Source of the DNA: an uncultured Sutterella sp.
GTDB lineage: Bacteria; Pseudomonadota; Gammaproteobacteria; Burkholderiales; Burkholderiaceae_F
Assembly: GCA_900542805.1 (NCBI GenBank)
Contig: UQOW01000003.1
Location: forward strand, 45,688 to 109,687
DNA length: 64,000 nt
Reading direction: 5' to 3'
Shown here in pieces: positions 15,615 through 24,147 of the stretch; positions within the stretch are counted from its first letter, which is position 1; each line of letters begins with the position of its first letter. Below the pieces are notes generated by a model that saw only the letters and a program-made list of their open reading frames with translations, did no database searches and had not been told where the DNA came from. The translations under genes were made by a program, and so were the position numbers.

Positions 15615-16330
15615 CGACGCATGAACACCAAGTCCCAGATTCCGTAACCTAAGCCCTCGCCGCGCGCTTGGAACTTGGTTCTCGGACGTTCGCACAGGGG
15701 ATTGGCCTGTACGGGAGAATAATCCGAGTCGTGCAGATTCGTTAAAAGCGGTTCGCTTTGTAAGACCTCGAGCATCTGCTCAGCGTAGTTTTCCCAGTCC
15801 GTGGCGCAGTGTAAGTATCCGCCCGGCGCAAGCTTTTGCGCTAAAAGATGCACGAAGGGCCCTTGAATCAGGCGGCGTTTGTGGTGCCGCGCTTTTCTCC
15901 AGGGATCGGGAAAGAAAATATGGATTCCGGACAGTGAATCCGGGGCAATCATGTCGCGAACCACTTCGACCGCATCGTGCCTGGCAATCCGGATGTTTGT
16001 AAGCGAAAGCTCCTGGATGCGTAGGCACAAGGCACCGACGCCGGCGGCGAACACCTCGCAACCGAGAAAGTCGATTTCCGGGTGAGCGCTGGCAATCGCG
16101 GCCGTTGTTTCTCCCATACCGCAACCGATTTCCAAAACGAGCGGAGCCGTGCGGTGAAAAAGCGTTTCGGGATGGATAAGACACTTTTCGTACGCAACGC
16201 TGTACCGAGGGAAAAGTTCCTCCAGGGCGCGTTCCTGAGCCGAGGAGATGTGTCCGCGACGCATCACAAAGCTACGGATGTGTCGTTTTTTGAGTTCCTC
16301 GATCTGTTCAGCTGTGAGCTCTTTTTTCAT
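15611..16330 (-). CDS. trmB: TrmB, tRNA (guanine-N7)-methyltransferase
   Basis: SAM-dependent Rossmann methyltransferase that forms m7G46 in the tRNA variable loop. The SAM motif VLEIGCGMGE (about residues 66-75), the family-specific FFPDPWRKARHHKRRL (about 138-153) and the C-terminal region ending in the DLVFMRR-like tail identify it. 239 aa, full length, with the ATG at 16330. Convergent with the macrodomain gene, with overlapping stop codons; upstream is tRNA-Gly with its own terminator. Confidence 0.94.
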   Translation of the reverse strand: MKKELTAEQIEELKKRHIRSFVMRRGHISSAQERALEELFPRYSVAYEKCLIHPETLFHRTAPLVLEIGCGMGETTAAIASAHPEIDFLGCEVFAAGVGALCLRIQELSLTNIRIARHDAVEVVRDMIAPDSLSGIHIFFPDPWRKARHHKRRLIQGPFVHLLAQKLAPGGYLHCATDWENYAEQMLEVLQSEPLLTNLHDSDYSPVQANPLCERPRTKFQARGEGLGYGIWDLVFMRR

Positions 16331-16351
16331 GGATAGTGGAAAAATGCCGTT

Positions 16352-16377
16352 AAAAAAAACGGACCAATCAGATCCGT
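16352..16377 (-). terminator. Terminator after tRNA-Gly
   Basis: ACGGA (16359-16363) / TCCGT (16373-16377) with an A-run at 16352-16359 that becomes the U-tract on the minus strand. It separates tRNA-Gly from trmB. Confidence 0.72.
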
Positions 16378-16389
16378 TTTTCGAATGCG

Positions 16390-16463
16390 TGGAGCGGGCG
16401 AAGGGAATCGAACCCTCGTATAAAGCTTGGGAAGCTTTCGTTCTGCCATTGAACTACGCCCGC
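16390..16463 (-). tRNA. tRNA-Gly (CCC)
   Basis: A 74-nt cloverleaf with encoded CCA and discriminator T, as usual for tRNA-Gly. Acceptor GCGGGCG/CGCCCGC is perfect, and the anticodon arm AAAGC-TTCCCAA-GCTTT gives CCC. It lies 30 nt after metI on the same strand; no separate promoter is evident. Confidence 0.95.
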
Positions 16464-16493
16464 ACAGGCTCGCAATTATGCCCGATTTTCTCG

Positions 16494-17147
16494 TCACTTG
16501 TGTCTTAGTTTCAAAACAATCCAGTCACCTAAACTCTGAATGGACTGTACGAACGCAATCAAAATGACGACAACTGCACACATCACATCGGGCATAAAGC
16601 GCTGATACCCGTACCGAATGCCCATATCGCCTAAGCCGCCGCCGCCGATAGCCCCTGCCATCGCCGAAGCACTGATCAGCGAAATAAAACTGATGGTCAG
16701 TCCCGCTACGATACCCGGCAACGCTTCCGGTAAAAGCACTTTGGAGATAATCTGGTAATCCGTTGCTCCCATCGCAAGAGCTGCTTCCACCAGACCCGGA
16801 TCGACTTCGCGAAGACTGGTTTCCACAAGACGAGCAATCAGGGGTGTGACGGCAATCGTGAGCGGCACGATAGCGGCGGCCGTTCCGATGGACGTTCCGG
16901 CAATAAACCGCGTGAGCGGAATGATGGCGACCATCAGGATGATAAAGGGTGTAGAGCGAACGGCATTGACAATCCAGCCGATTACTTGGTTGGAAATCGG
17001 CATCGGAGCAATGCCTTTGGCGGACGTAGCATAGAGCAACACGCCGAGCGGAATGCCGAAAAGGGATCCGAGCAGGCCCGAAATGCCGACCATGATGCAG
17101 GTGTCGACAAACGAGTCAAAGAGCATCCAAATCATTTCAGAGGACAT
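16494..17147 (-). CDS. metI: MetI, permease of the methionine ABC transporter
   Basis: Inner-membrane subunit for high-affinity L-/D-methionine uptake, with five predicted membrane segments in 217 aa. The EAA loop that docks the ATPase is visible as EAALAMGATDYQIISKVLLP (about residues 121-140). It overlaps metN by 11 nt. No gene for the binding lipoprotein MetQ follows: the next features are tRNA-Gly and trmB, so MetQ must be encoded elsewhere. Confidence 0.93.
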   Translation of the reverse strand: MSSEMIWMLFDSFVDTCIMVGISGLLGSLFGIPLGVLLYATSAKGIAPMPISNQVIGWIVNAVRSTPFIILMVAIIPLTRFIAGTSIGTAAAIVPLTIAVTPLIARLVETSLREVDPGLVEAALAMGATDYQIISKVLLPEALPGIVAGLTISFISLISASAMAGAIGGGGLGDMGIRYGYQRFMPDVMCAVVVILIAFVQSIQSLGDWIVLKLRHK

Positions 17148-18189
17148 AATCGGTAATCTCCTTGACGGTCACGTTCTGTTCGCGCAGGTACTGCACGGTC
17201 TTTTCCAGCGTTTCCTGCGGGCACTGCAGCATGACGGTGAGCGTGCCGAAGTTTTTGCCCTGAATCTGATCGACGTTGGCAAGCAAAATGCTCAAGTTCA
17301 CGTTAAACAGGCGCGAGGCCTCGCTGATAACGGGTCTGTCGACTTCGTCTCCGATAAACGTCAGTCGCAAGATGTGTTCGCAGCGCTCGCCGGTATTACC
17401 CTTTAAGGCGTCACGAAGGCGTTGGACCATCGACGGAGGAATGGTTTGTGACATGACGGTGCTGACCATCTTACGGGTGGTTTCGTGCTGCGGATTGCGA
17501 AAGATATCGAGCACGTCTCCTTCTTCGACCACTTCTCCGGTATCCATCACGGCCACGCGGTTGCATATTTGTTTGACCACGTCCATTTGGTGCGTAATCA
17601 TGACAATTGTCAGCCCGAGTTCCTTATTAATCTTTTTAAGTAGATCCAATGTAGTGACAGTTGTTTCCGGATCTAAGGCGCTCGTGGCCTCATCGCTCAA
17701 GAGTACTTTCGGATCGCTTGCCAAGGCTCGGGCGATACCGACGCGCTGCTTTTGTCCGCCAGAAAGTTGCGCCGGGTACTTGTGTTGATGTTCCGTCAGC
17801 CCCACAAGCTCGATCAGAGGTTCGACCTTGCGTCGAATCTGAGCACCTTTTAATCCGATTAACTCAAGCGGGAAAGACACGTTTTCATACACAGTCCGCG
17901 TCGAAAGAATATTAAAGTGCTGAAAAATCATGGCAATGTGCTGACGCATCTTGCGCAAATCCCTTTCGTTGAGGGAATTCAAACACACGCCGTCGACGGT
18001 CACGACCCCTTGAGTCGGGCGATTGAGTAAGTTAATGCAACGCACCAAGGTGGATTTGCCGGCACCGGACCGTCCGATGATGCCGAAAATCTCTTTTCTG
18101 TGAATATCCAAGGAAACATCCCGCAAAGCGTAAAAATCCCCGCCTTCGGGGGTCTTAAAGCGCTGCGTGATATGTTTGAGTTTAATCAT
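17137..18189 (-). CDS. metN: MetN, ATPase of the methionine ABC transporter
   Basis: Cytoplasmic ABC ATPase. Walker A GRSGAGKST at residues 39-47, the LSGGQKQR signature, a Walker B of the form ALASDPKVLLSDEATSALD, and a C-terminal NIL domain (from about residue 270) that senses methionine in E. coli MetN (trans-inhibition). ATG 18189 (350 aa) is chosen because it matches the family start MIKLKHITQ and has GGAAAA upstream; the ATG at 18216 lacks a ribosome-binding site. A stable hairpin lies in the leader (18219-18243). Confidence 0.94.
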   Translation of the reverse strand: MIKLKHITQRFKTPEGGDFYALRDVSLDIHRKEIFGIIGRSGAGKSTLVRCINLLNRPTQGVVTVDGVCLNSLNERDLRKMRQHIAMIFQHFNILSTRTVYENVSFPLELIGLKGAQIRRKVEPLIELVGLTEHQHKYPAQLSGGQKQRVGIARALASDPKVLLSDEATSALDPETTVTTLDLLKKINKELGLTIVMITHQMDVVKQICNRVAVMDTGEVVEEGDVLDIFRNPQHETTRKMVSTVMSQTIPPSMVQRLRDALKGNTGERCEHILRLTFIGDEVDRPVISEASRLFNVNLSILLANVDQIQGKNFGTLTVMLQCPQETLEKTVQYLREQNVTVKEITDYVL

Positions 18190-18207
18190 GAAAGTTTTTC
18201 CGACGAC

Positions 18208-18243
18208 AAAAAACATGGGGCAACCGGTGTTTCAGGGGTTGCC
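18208..18243 (-). terminator. Hairpin with offset U-run between dnaQ and metN
   Basis: On the minus strand GGCAACC and GGTTGCC form a perfect 7-bp stem (18237-18243 with 18219-18225), followed five bases later by TTTTTT (18213-18208). It may terminate the rnhA-dnaQ transcript or act as an attenuator in the metNI leader. The U-run is further from the stem than in a standard terminator, so confidence is modest. Confidence 0.4.
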
Positions 18244-18309
18244 GCACGTGCGCAAAGAAGCGTCAGTTTAACGGTTTTCAGGTCGCTATGCCGAAAAAAT
18301 CCCGAAATT

Positions 18310-19065
18310 TCAGGCAGGTTTTATCGGAAGTGTTTCGTTCTTTTCCGCGTTCGGCGAGGGTTCGGGGGCATCTTGCTCTCTCCACAAGGCGCCGGTCTTG
18401 CATTTCTTATCGATGCAATCTAAGAAGGCCTCGTGCTCGGCAAGTTCCTCGCTTGTCGCTTGCGCGGCAAGAAACGCGTCCGGACTCGGAATCGGGTCCG
18501 GAGTATCGGACTCGCCGGAAAGAGTCCCCAAAAGAGACTCTTGTTTACGCGTCATGGCCAAATACACTTCGGCCAAAAGTTGTGCATCCAAGAGGGCCCC
18601 ATGCAGCGTACGGGACGAATTGTCGATTTCATACCGGGTGCACAAAATGTCCAGATTGTTTCTTAAGCCCGGGAAAACCGTTCGGGCGATGGCAAGCGTA
18701 TCGGTGATTTTCGAGCAGTAGTCCGTCACTTTTCCTTTGCCGGCTCGCTGCAATTCCGCATTTAAAAAGCCGACGTCAAATTCGGCGTTGTGGATAATCA
18801 GTTCCGCTCCCTTGATAAAGTCTAGGAACGAAGCGGCCACATCGGCAAAAAGGGGCTTATCTCGGAGAAACTCGTTTGTCAGGCCGTGAATCTTGACGAC
18901 CTCTTCGGGAACGTCGCGCTCGGGGTTCAAGTACAGATGAAAGTAATATTTCGGATTGTCGGAAAGCGCGCGTCCCACAAGTTCCACGCAACCGATTTCC
19001 ACAATGCGGTCGCCCTCTTCAACCATTCGACCGGTTGTTTCCGTGTCTAAACTGATTTGTCGCAT
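18310..19065 (-). CDS. dnaQ: DnaQ, DNA polymerase III epsilon subunit (3'-5' proofreading exonuclease)
   Basis: DEDDh exonuclease that proofreads replication and binds the alpha subunit. ExoI motif DTETTG at residues 7-12, ExoII around HNAEFDVGFLN and ExoIII HGALLDAQLLAEVYLAM are intact. After the catalytic domain (about 180 aa) comes a polar, low-complexity tail of about 70 residues, longer and less conserved than the alpha-binding tail of E. coli. 251 aa total. Its start overlaps the end of rnhA by 19 nt, the common rnhA-dnaQ pairing. Confidence 0.95.
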   Translation of the reverse strand: MRQISLDTETTGRMVEEGDRIVEIGCVELVGRALSDNPKYYFHLYLNPERDVPEEVVKIHGLTNEFLRDKPLFADVAASFLDFIKGAELIIHNAEFDVGFLNAELQRAGKGKVTDYCSKITDTLAIARTVFPGLRNNLDILCTRYEIDNSSRTLHGALLDAQLLAEVYLAMTRKQESLLGTLSGESDTPDPIPSPDAFLAAQATSEELAEHEAFLDCIDKKCKTGALWREQDAPEPSPNAEKNETLPIKPA

Positions 19066-19514
19066 ACGTTATTTCCCAAATAGGGGGCAACGCCTTTGTT
19101 GGCAAGCTCATCGGCTTTTTCATTGCCCGGATTCCCGTTGTGTCCCTTGACCCAGACCCAGGTGACGGTAAAGCGACCGATGAGGGCATCGAGTTCTTGC
19201 CATAAGTCGGCGTTTTTCACGGGTTCGCGCTTGGAGTTTTTCCAGCTTTTGGTTTTCCAGGCGTGAATCCACTGCGTGATACCGTCTTTGACATAGGAAC
19301 TATCGACGTGAAAGACAATCGGGCAGGGGCGTTTAACAGCCTTGAGTGCCTGTATGGCCGCCGTCAGTTCCATGCGGTTATTCGTGGTCTGTGGTTCGCC
19401 TCCGTAAAGCTCGAGCGTACGGTCGCCGTATTGCATATAGACACCCCAGCCGCCCGGACCGGGATTGTACTTGCAGGCGCCGTCTGTCCAAATGTGTAAC
19501 GCGGTGTCGGTCAT
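19047..19514 (-). CDS. rnhA: RNase HI
   Basis: Ribonuclease that degrades RNA in RNA-DNA hybrids. The DEDD residues are recognisable: WTDGACKYNPGPGG (Asp11), NNRMELTAAIQAL (Glu), FHVDSSYVKDGI (Asp) and GHNGNPGNEKADELAN (final Asp). 155 aa, the usual length for bacterial RNase HI. It overlaps the methyltransferase gene by 4 nt upstream and dnaQ by 19 nt downstream. Confidence 0.96.
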   Translation of the reverse strand: MTDTALHIWTDGACKYNPGPGGWGVYMQYGDRTLELYGGEPQTTNNRMELTAAIQALKAVKRPCPIVFHVDSSYVKDGITQWIHAWKTKSWKNSKREPVKNADLWQELDALIGRFTVTWVWVKGHNGNPGNEKADELANKGVAPYLGNNVCDKSV

Positions 19515-20248
19515 AGGGATCCTTTGTTGGTATTGCCGGCCGGCACGGCGTTCGGAAACGCGAGTTTCGGCTTGGCAAATTGCGTTTTACCGATGAGTTT
19601 TACGCCAGAAACGCGCTTTTTCGCGACAAGAATCACGAGATTTCCGAGAACCGGCCACCACCTGTCACCGGCTAGTTCCAGTGCCGTTTTTTCAAACGTA
19701 CTGGGTTTATTGCTGATGCCGTATACACCGAAGGCTCCTCCTTGGACCGTAAGGCCCGCCCGCGTCAGTTGCTCCTTGGCTGAGGTGACCGTACACGGAC
19801 ACAAATCATCCGGAAAAAGCGTCGGACCGATGGAAAGCTTTCGACGTAAATTCCACGCGCCGATACGGTTAAAAAACGTGACAGCGAGAAGACCTTCGGG
19901 GGCAAGAAGCCGGCTGATTTCCGAGAGAACCGCCGCGTTGTCTGGTCGCTTATCCAGACCGTGCGGCCAAAGAATCAAATCGACCGATTCGGTCTGTAGC
20001 GGCACGGCCGTTTCCTCGCAGAGTAAAAGAGAGTGTTCCGCATCGTGTCGCATCGGATTTCTGTCACAGGCGAGGATTTTCAAAGCAGCCTTGGTTTGGG
20101 AAAGCGCGGCCACGGTCGGCACTCCCAATTGCAAAGCACAGGGAACCGAAAGCGCGGCAAAACGCGCAAAAGCGCTGACCTGCCAAGCACAATCGGTTTT
20201 TCCGGCCGGCGTCTCAAAATAGTCAAGTCGGGTCGGTTTCTGTTCCAT
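19511..20248 (-). CDS. Class I SAM-dependent methyltransferase, unknown substrate
   Basis: 245-aa protein of the methyltransferase-11 type. The fold is suggested by a Rossmann-like core with KILACDRNPMR (acidic SAM-ribose position) and by VDLILWPHGLDKRPDNAAVLSEISRLLAPEGLL (post-motif and strand 5 region). The glycine-rich motif I is degenerate (LQLGVPTVAAL), so SAM binding is less certain than the fold. Position immediately upstream of rnhA-dnaQ with a 4-nt ATGA overlap is conserved in many proteobacteria, where a glyoxalase II gene is often divergent; here ffh is upstream instead. Confidence 0.72.
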   Translation of the reverse strand: MEQKPTRLDYFETPAGKTDCAWQVSAFARFAALSVPCALQLGVPTVAALSQTKAALKILACDRNPMRHDAEHSLLLCEETAVPLQTESVDLILWPHGLDKRPDNAAVLSEISRLLAPEGLLAVTFFNRIGAWNLRRKLSIGPTLFPDDLCPCTVTSAKEQLTRAGLTVQGGAFGVYGISNKPSTFEKTALELAGDRWWPVLGNLVILVAKKRVSGVKLIGKTQFAKPKLAFPNAVPAGNTNKGSL

Positions 20249-20260
20249 CGATCGGGGTCC

Positions 20261-21664
20261 TTATCGAGGGAAACCGCCCATGCCCGGAGGGAGTCCTCCT
20301 CCCATTCCCGGGAAACCGCCTCCGAGCGAGCGCAACAGACGTCCGAGGCCGCCTTTTTTCATTTTCTTCATCACATCGCGTGTTTGTTCGAATTGTTTGA
20401 GAACACGATTGACTTCCTGAACGGAGACTCCGGCTCCGGCGGCAATTCGACGCTTGCGACTGGCTTTGATGATGTCTGGATTGCGCCGCTCGAAAGGAGT
20501 CATCGAATTGAGAATGCCTTCGGTGTGGCGAATCGAACGCGAAGCGGCCTCATCATTCACGCGAGAGGCAGCTTCCTGAAACTGGGCCGGAAGTTTTTCC
20601 ACGAGGCTGGAAAAGTTGCCCATGTTTTTCACTTGCGAAATCTGGGCTCGGAAATCTTCCAAGTCAAAACGACTGCCCGATTTCATTTTTTCGGCGATTC
20701 TCTTGGCCTCTTCGATGTTGACGTTTTTCGTCACATCCTTAACAAGCGAGACTATGTCGCCCATGCCGAGGATGCGACCTGCCATCTGCTCGGGATTAAA
20801 GGGTTCGAAGCCGTCGAGTTTTTCTCCGGTGCCGACAAATTTGATGGGTTTGCCGGTGACCATGCGTACCGAAAGCGCAGCACCCCCGCGACTGTCGCCG
20901 TCTGTTTTCGTCAAAATCACGCCCGTTAAGGTGAGTCGCTCGTTAAAGGCGCGAGCCGTGTTAACGGCATCTTGGCCGAGCATGGAGTCCACGACAAAAA
21001 GATTTTCCGCAGGCTTTAAGAAGTCCGCCAAGCGCGAGACTTCCTGCATCATCGCTTCATCAACGGCCAGACGCCCGGCCGTATCCACGATAAGGACGTC
21101 GTAAAAATGCCGCTTGGCGTAATCAAGCGCCTCTTCGGCAATCGTTAAGGGACTCTGTCCGACCGCGCTCGGGAAAAAGTCCGCTCCGGCCTGTGCACTG
21201 ACGGCTTTTAATTGCTCGATGGCAGCGGGCCTGTAGACGTCGGCCGATACGGTGAGCACTTTTTTGCCGAAGGTTTCTTTTAAGTGCTTCGCGAGTTTTC
21301 CGGCTGTTGTCGTTTTACCGGCACCCTGCAAGCCGGAAAGTAGGATAACGGCCGGCGGCTGAACATTTAAGTGAATACTTAACTCATCGCGAGACAGGTC
21401 GCCTCCGATGACATCGGTGAGTTCTTTTTCGACAACGCCGACAAGGGCTTGCCCGGGATTTAATGTTCCGATGACTTCTTGCCCGAGAGCACGGGCTTTT
21501 ATGCGACCGGTAAGTTCCCGCACAACTGGCAAAGCCACGTCGGCTTCTAAAAGCGCCAAGCGGACTTCGCGGAGCATGTCGCGAGTATTTTCTTCGGTGA
21601 GTCGAGCTTGACCGCGCATGGTTTTGACGATGCGGGCCAACTTTGTTGTTAAAGTATCAAACAT
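20261..21664 (-). CDS. ffh: Ffh, signal recognition particle GTPase (SRP54)
   Basis: GTPase that binds 4.5S RNA and signal sequences and targets ribosomes to FtsY. N domain (residues 1-90), G domain with GLQGAGKTTTAGKLA, DTAGRLAVDEAMM and TKTDGDSRGGAAL motifs, then the methionine-rich M domain ending in a Gly/Met tail (GMGGGLPPGMGG). The ATG at 21664 gives the family N-terminus MFDTLTTKLA (467 aa); the longer open frame to 21808 is not homologous. Divergent from ypjD, an arrangement common in proteobacteria. Confidence 0.96.
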   Translation of the reverse strand: MFDTLTTKLARIVKTMRGQARLTEENTRDMLREVRLALLEADVALPVVRELTGRIKARALGQEVIGTLNPGQALVGVVEKELTDVIGGDLSRDELSIHLNVQPPAVILLSGLQGAGKTTTAGKLAKHLKETFGKKVLTVSADVYRPAAIEQLKAVSAQAGADFFPSAVGQSPLTIAEEALDYAKRHFYDVLIVDTAGRLAVDEAMMQEVSRLADFLKPAENLFVVDSMLGQDAVNTARAFNERLTLTGVILTKTDGDSRGGAALSVRMVTGKPIKFVGTGEKLDGFEPFNPEQMAGRILGMGDIVSLVKDVTKNVNIEEAKRIAEKMKSGSRFDLEDFRAQISQVKNMGNFSSLVEKLPAQFQEAASRVNDEAASRSIRHTEGILNSMTPFERRNPDIIKASRKRRIAAGAGVSVQEVNRVLKQFEQTRDVMKKMKKGGLGRLLRSLGGGFPGMGGGLPPGMGGFPR

Positions 21665-21830
21665 GGTCTTTGTAGCGGTAAAAGCATTGCGTGGGCCGTC
21701 TCGCCGATTCTCCGAGAGTTTGACTACAATCATATCGGCTTCGGGCGGTTCGAAATCGGGGTTCATTGTACGGCAAGAATGCCCGTTGCGACTTGCTTGA
21801 ACGAGCATTTCGGAACAAGGATTTTTTCAA

Positions 21831-22643
21831 ATGCAGGGTGTGTTTTCTTTATCGTGGGCGGCGGCGTTTTTATACGCGGTTTTCGCATGGCGAATCCTTT
21901 CCGTGTTACGTGCGCCTGTAGCCAAAGCGCCGCGCGGGGTGCTCTACGGGGCATTCTTGGCACTTATTTTGCACGCCCTTGCTGTCTATCGCGTTGTTTT
22001 TTCCGATTTTCAGGTGCATTTCGGGTTTGCTTTAGCGCTTTCCTGTGTGCTTTTAGCTGCCGTCTTTGTCATTTTGGTTGAAAGCGCGGTTCGGCGTGTC
22101 ACGATTCTGACGGGATTCGTGCTCCTTTTGGCGGCTCCCGCAGTCCTTGTTCCGGAATTTTTCCCAGCGCCGGTGATTTTGACCGCCCCGACGTTTGCCT
22201 TTAAGGCGCATATCGGATTTGCCTTGGCGGCCTATGGCTTTATTGTCGATGCCGCCGTGCAGGCTGTGCTCATTTCTGTTTTTTCTCGCAAAATGAAGCA
22301 TCCGGACCAGTCTGTTAATACCGGATGGCTCTCGAATATGCCCGATTTGATGGCTATGGAGCGGATTTTGTTCCGGATTGTCGTCTGTGCCTTCCTATGC
22401 TTAAATTGTGTGCTTCTTTTCGGGGCACTGACCGCAAGCGAGGTTTGGCATGTGGCGATCGGATTCGATCACAAGACGGTGTTAACGTGGCTTTCCTGGC
22501 TCTTTTTTGCCGTACTTTTGGCCGGACGCTACTTCTTACATTGGCGAGGACGCGTGGCGCTTTGCTGGTTTTGGGCCGGAGCCGGAACGCTTGCCGTTGC
22601 GTATTTGGTGTATCGATTTATGATTGAAATCTTTTTCTCGTAG
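21831..22643 (+). CDS. YpjD/CcsA-family cytochrome c assembly-like membrane protein
   Basis: Polytopic inner-membrane protein (270 aa, about eight segments) of the CcmC/CcsA superfamily. Features include periplasm-facing histidines (KAHIGFALAAYGF, about 122-134) and the Trp/His-bearing SEVWHVAIGFDHKTVLTWLSWL near 203-224, which resembles a modified WWD region. Its location beside ffh and upstream of ampD is conserved. The molecular role of YpjD proteins is not established; heme handling is an inference from the superfamily. Confidence 0.82.
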   Translation: MQGVFSLSWAAAFLYAVFAWRILSVLRAPVAKAPRGVLYGAFLALILHALAVYRVVFSDFQVHFGFALALSCVLLAAVFVILVESAVRRVTILTGFVLLLAAPAVLVPEFFPAPVILTAPTFAFKAHIGFALAAYGFIVDAAVQAVLISVFSRKMKHPDQSVNTGWLSNMPDLMAMERILFRIVVCAFLCLNCVLLFGALTASEVWHVAIGFDHKTVLTWLSWLFFAVLLAGRYFLHWRGRVALCWFWAGAGTLAVAYLVYRFMIEIFFS

Positions 22644-22652
22644 GGTCTCGCG

Positions 22653-22892
22653 ATGGGTCGAATTCTTTTTTTTGTCGGGCTAGGCATTATTCTCTACGCC
22701 CTGATTCGGACGGCGCTCAGTGCACGAAAGCCGACAAAGAAAAAGCGCTCCAGGATTCCGTTTGTCGTGCACATGTGTGAGTGTCCCGTATGCGGAACGC
22801 ACTTCCCGGAGGACGAGGCCGTACTCGGAGCCGGTGTGAAGTATTGTTCGGAAGCGTGTCGAGCCAAAGCGAGAGGAAAACATGCCTCGTAA
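22653..22892 (+). CDS. PP0621-family small membrane-anchored zinc-ribbon-like protein
   Basis: 79-aa protein: one N-terminal membrane segment (ILFFVGLGIILYALIRTAL), a basic linker (KPTKKKRSR), then a cysteine-rich C-terminal knuckle (C43, C46, C66 and C70 in the pattern CPVCGTHFPEDEA / YCSEACRAKA). This is the treble-clef pattern of the PP0621 family, always found between ypjD and ampD. It starts 9 nt after ypjD and overlaps ampD by 11 nt. Function unknown. Confidence 0.8.
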   Translation: MGRILFFVGLGIILYALIRTALSARKPTKKKRSRIPFVVHMCECPVCGTHFPEDEAVLGAGVKYCSEACRAKARGKHAS

Positions 22893-23520
22893 CAAGGGTT
22901 TTTCTCTGAAAAAAGACGGTTGGTGCGAGGGAGTGACACACCTGGTGTCTCCCCACTTTAACGAACGACCGGACGGAGTCAAGCCGACTCTGGTCGTCCT
23001 TCATTGCATCAGTTTGCCGCCCGGATGTTTTGCGACGGGCGATGTGGTTGAGCTTTTTCTCGGGACGCTCGATGTGACGAAAGATCCGCGCTTGGCAGAC
23101 TTGGCAGGTCTGCGCGTTTCTTCGCATTTTTTCATTACGCGGGACGGAAAAGTTTTTCAGTTTGTTTCGTGTAACGATCGAGCTTGGCATGCCGGCGTAA
23201 GCTCCTTGATGGGGCGTGATAATTGCAACGATTACTCCGTCGGCATTGAGCTTGAAGGTTCCGAGAGCGAACCGTTTCAAAAGGAGCAGTATGCGGCTCT
23301 TTTGGCTTTATTAAAGGCACTTTCGCGTCGCTATGCCATTGAAGCAATCGTTGCCCATAGTGATGTGGCTCCGGGGCGCAAGACCGATCCGGGTCCCTAC
23401 TTTGACTGGCAGTACCTGCAAAGGCGAAAATCCGCATTCGGAAACCCAAAGTTTCCGGGCCCCGCTGCTTGTATGGAAAAAGCCGTGTACGATGCTAGCC
23501 TCGAGCACCGGCTTGCTTAA
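22882..23520 (+). CDS. ampD: AmpD, 1,6-anhydro-N-acetylmuramyl-L-alanine amidase
   Basis: Cytoplasmic Zn amidase of peptidoglycan recycling that removes the stem peptide from anhydro-muropeptides; its loss derepresses AmpC in bacteria that have AmpR. N-acetylmuramoyl amidase-2 fold with LVVLHCISLPPG (zinc His), AWHAGVSSLMGRDNCNDYSVGIELEG (central), and the late AHSDVAPGRKTDPGPYFDW loop bearing the second His, Lys and Asp. 212 aa. Overlaps the PP0621 gene by 11 nt. Confidence 0.93.
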   Translation: MPRNKGFSLKKDGWCEGVTHLVSPHFNERPDGVKPTLVVLHCISLPPGCFATGDVVELFLGTLDVTKDPRLADLAGLRVSSHFFITRDGKVFQFVSCNDRAWHAGVSSLMGRDNCNDYSVGIELEGSESEPFQKEQYAALLALLKALSRRYAIEAIVAHSDVAPGRKTDPGPYFDWQYLQRRKSAFGNPKFPGPAACMEKAVYDASLEHRLA

Positions 23521-23545
23521 ATCGGTTTGATTAAAAGGGTTGACA

Positions 23546-24097
23546 ATGAGTTTTGTTTTTTGGTTGGTAAATCTTGTCGTGTCTATTTTGGGTTGTGTCC
23601 TGATTCTAAGAGCCTATCTTTGGTCCTTGGCTATCAGTCCGAGAGACCCGATGGTGCGTTTTGCCTGGAAACTAACCGACTGGCTTGTCAATCCGATTTC
23701 CTACATTATTCGTCCGAGGGGCAATTGGGAATGGGCCAGTTTCGTAAGTGCCTTGCTCGTTGCCGTCGTGGCCACGCTGCTTGCGCACGAGGTGACGGGA
23801 TTTCCGGCCACAGGACTTGCGTTTGCGATTGCACCGATTGCACTTGTGTTGCGTTGGGCCACGGATCTGATGACGTGGGGTTTGATTTTTTACTGCGTGA
23901 TGAGTTTTGTCGCGAATCCGTTTTCGCCGTACTACGCCTTGCTCGCAACCTTAATGGAGCCTTTCTTGCGGCCGCTACGTCGGTTTATTCCGAATATCGG
24001 GCGCTTGGATTTAACGCCGATTGTGCTTTTTATCGTTCTTTCGGCCCTGCAGGGCTTTCTCATTGTTCCGGCCAGTACCGGTCTTTTGGTGCTTTAA
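23546..24097 (+). CDS. YggT-family integral membrane protein
   Basis: 183-aa inner-membrane protein with two copies of the YggT module, each two membrane segments joined by a short amphipathic loop. The family mark RFAWKLTDWLVNPISYIIRP (about residues 36-55) recurs in the second half as YYALLATLMEPFLRPLRRFIP. The ATG at 23546 is preceded by AAGGG. It lies 25 nt after ampD and is followed by a bidirectional terminator. Function of the family is not settled; roles in osmotic tolerance and envelope placement are proposed for relatives. Confidence 0.85.
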   Translation: MSFVFWLVNLVVSILGCVLILRAYLWSLAISPRDPMVRFAWKLTDWLVNPISYIIRPRGNWEWASFVSALLVAVVATLLAHEVTGFPATGLAFAIAPIALVLRWATDLMTWGLIFYCVMSFVANPFSPYYALLATLMEPFLRPLRRFIPNIGRLDLTPIVLFIVLSALQGFLIVPASTGLLVL

Positions 24098-24127
24098 AAA
24101 AGCCGGCCCGAAACGTCGGCCGGCTTT
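24097..24127. terminator. Bidirectional terminator between yggT and ychF
   Basis: AGCCGGCC (24101-24108) / GGCCGGCT (24118-24125), a perfect 8-bp GC-rich stem with A-run on the left and T on the right, placed between convergent genes. Confidence 0.82.
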
Positions 24128-24147
24128 CAGAGGTGCCTTCGGACGTG

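Noticed and set aside
18190..18309. SAM riboswitch before metN, suggested by a CGGCAACC string
   Set aside because: The other conserved SAM-I parts (P2 kink-turn, P4 and the GGUGC junction) are absent; only a simple hairpin is present.
20033..20929. 298-codon plus-strand frame across the methyltransferase gene and the ffh 3' end
   Set aside because: Low-complexity, basic/His-rich translation with no ribosome-binding site, antisense to recognised genes.
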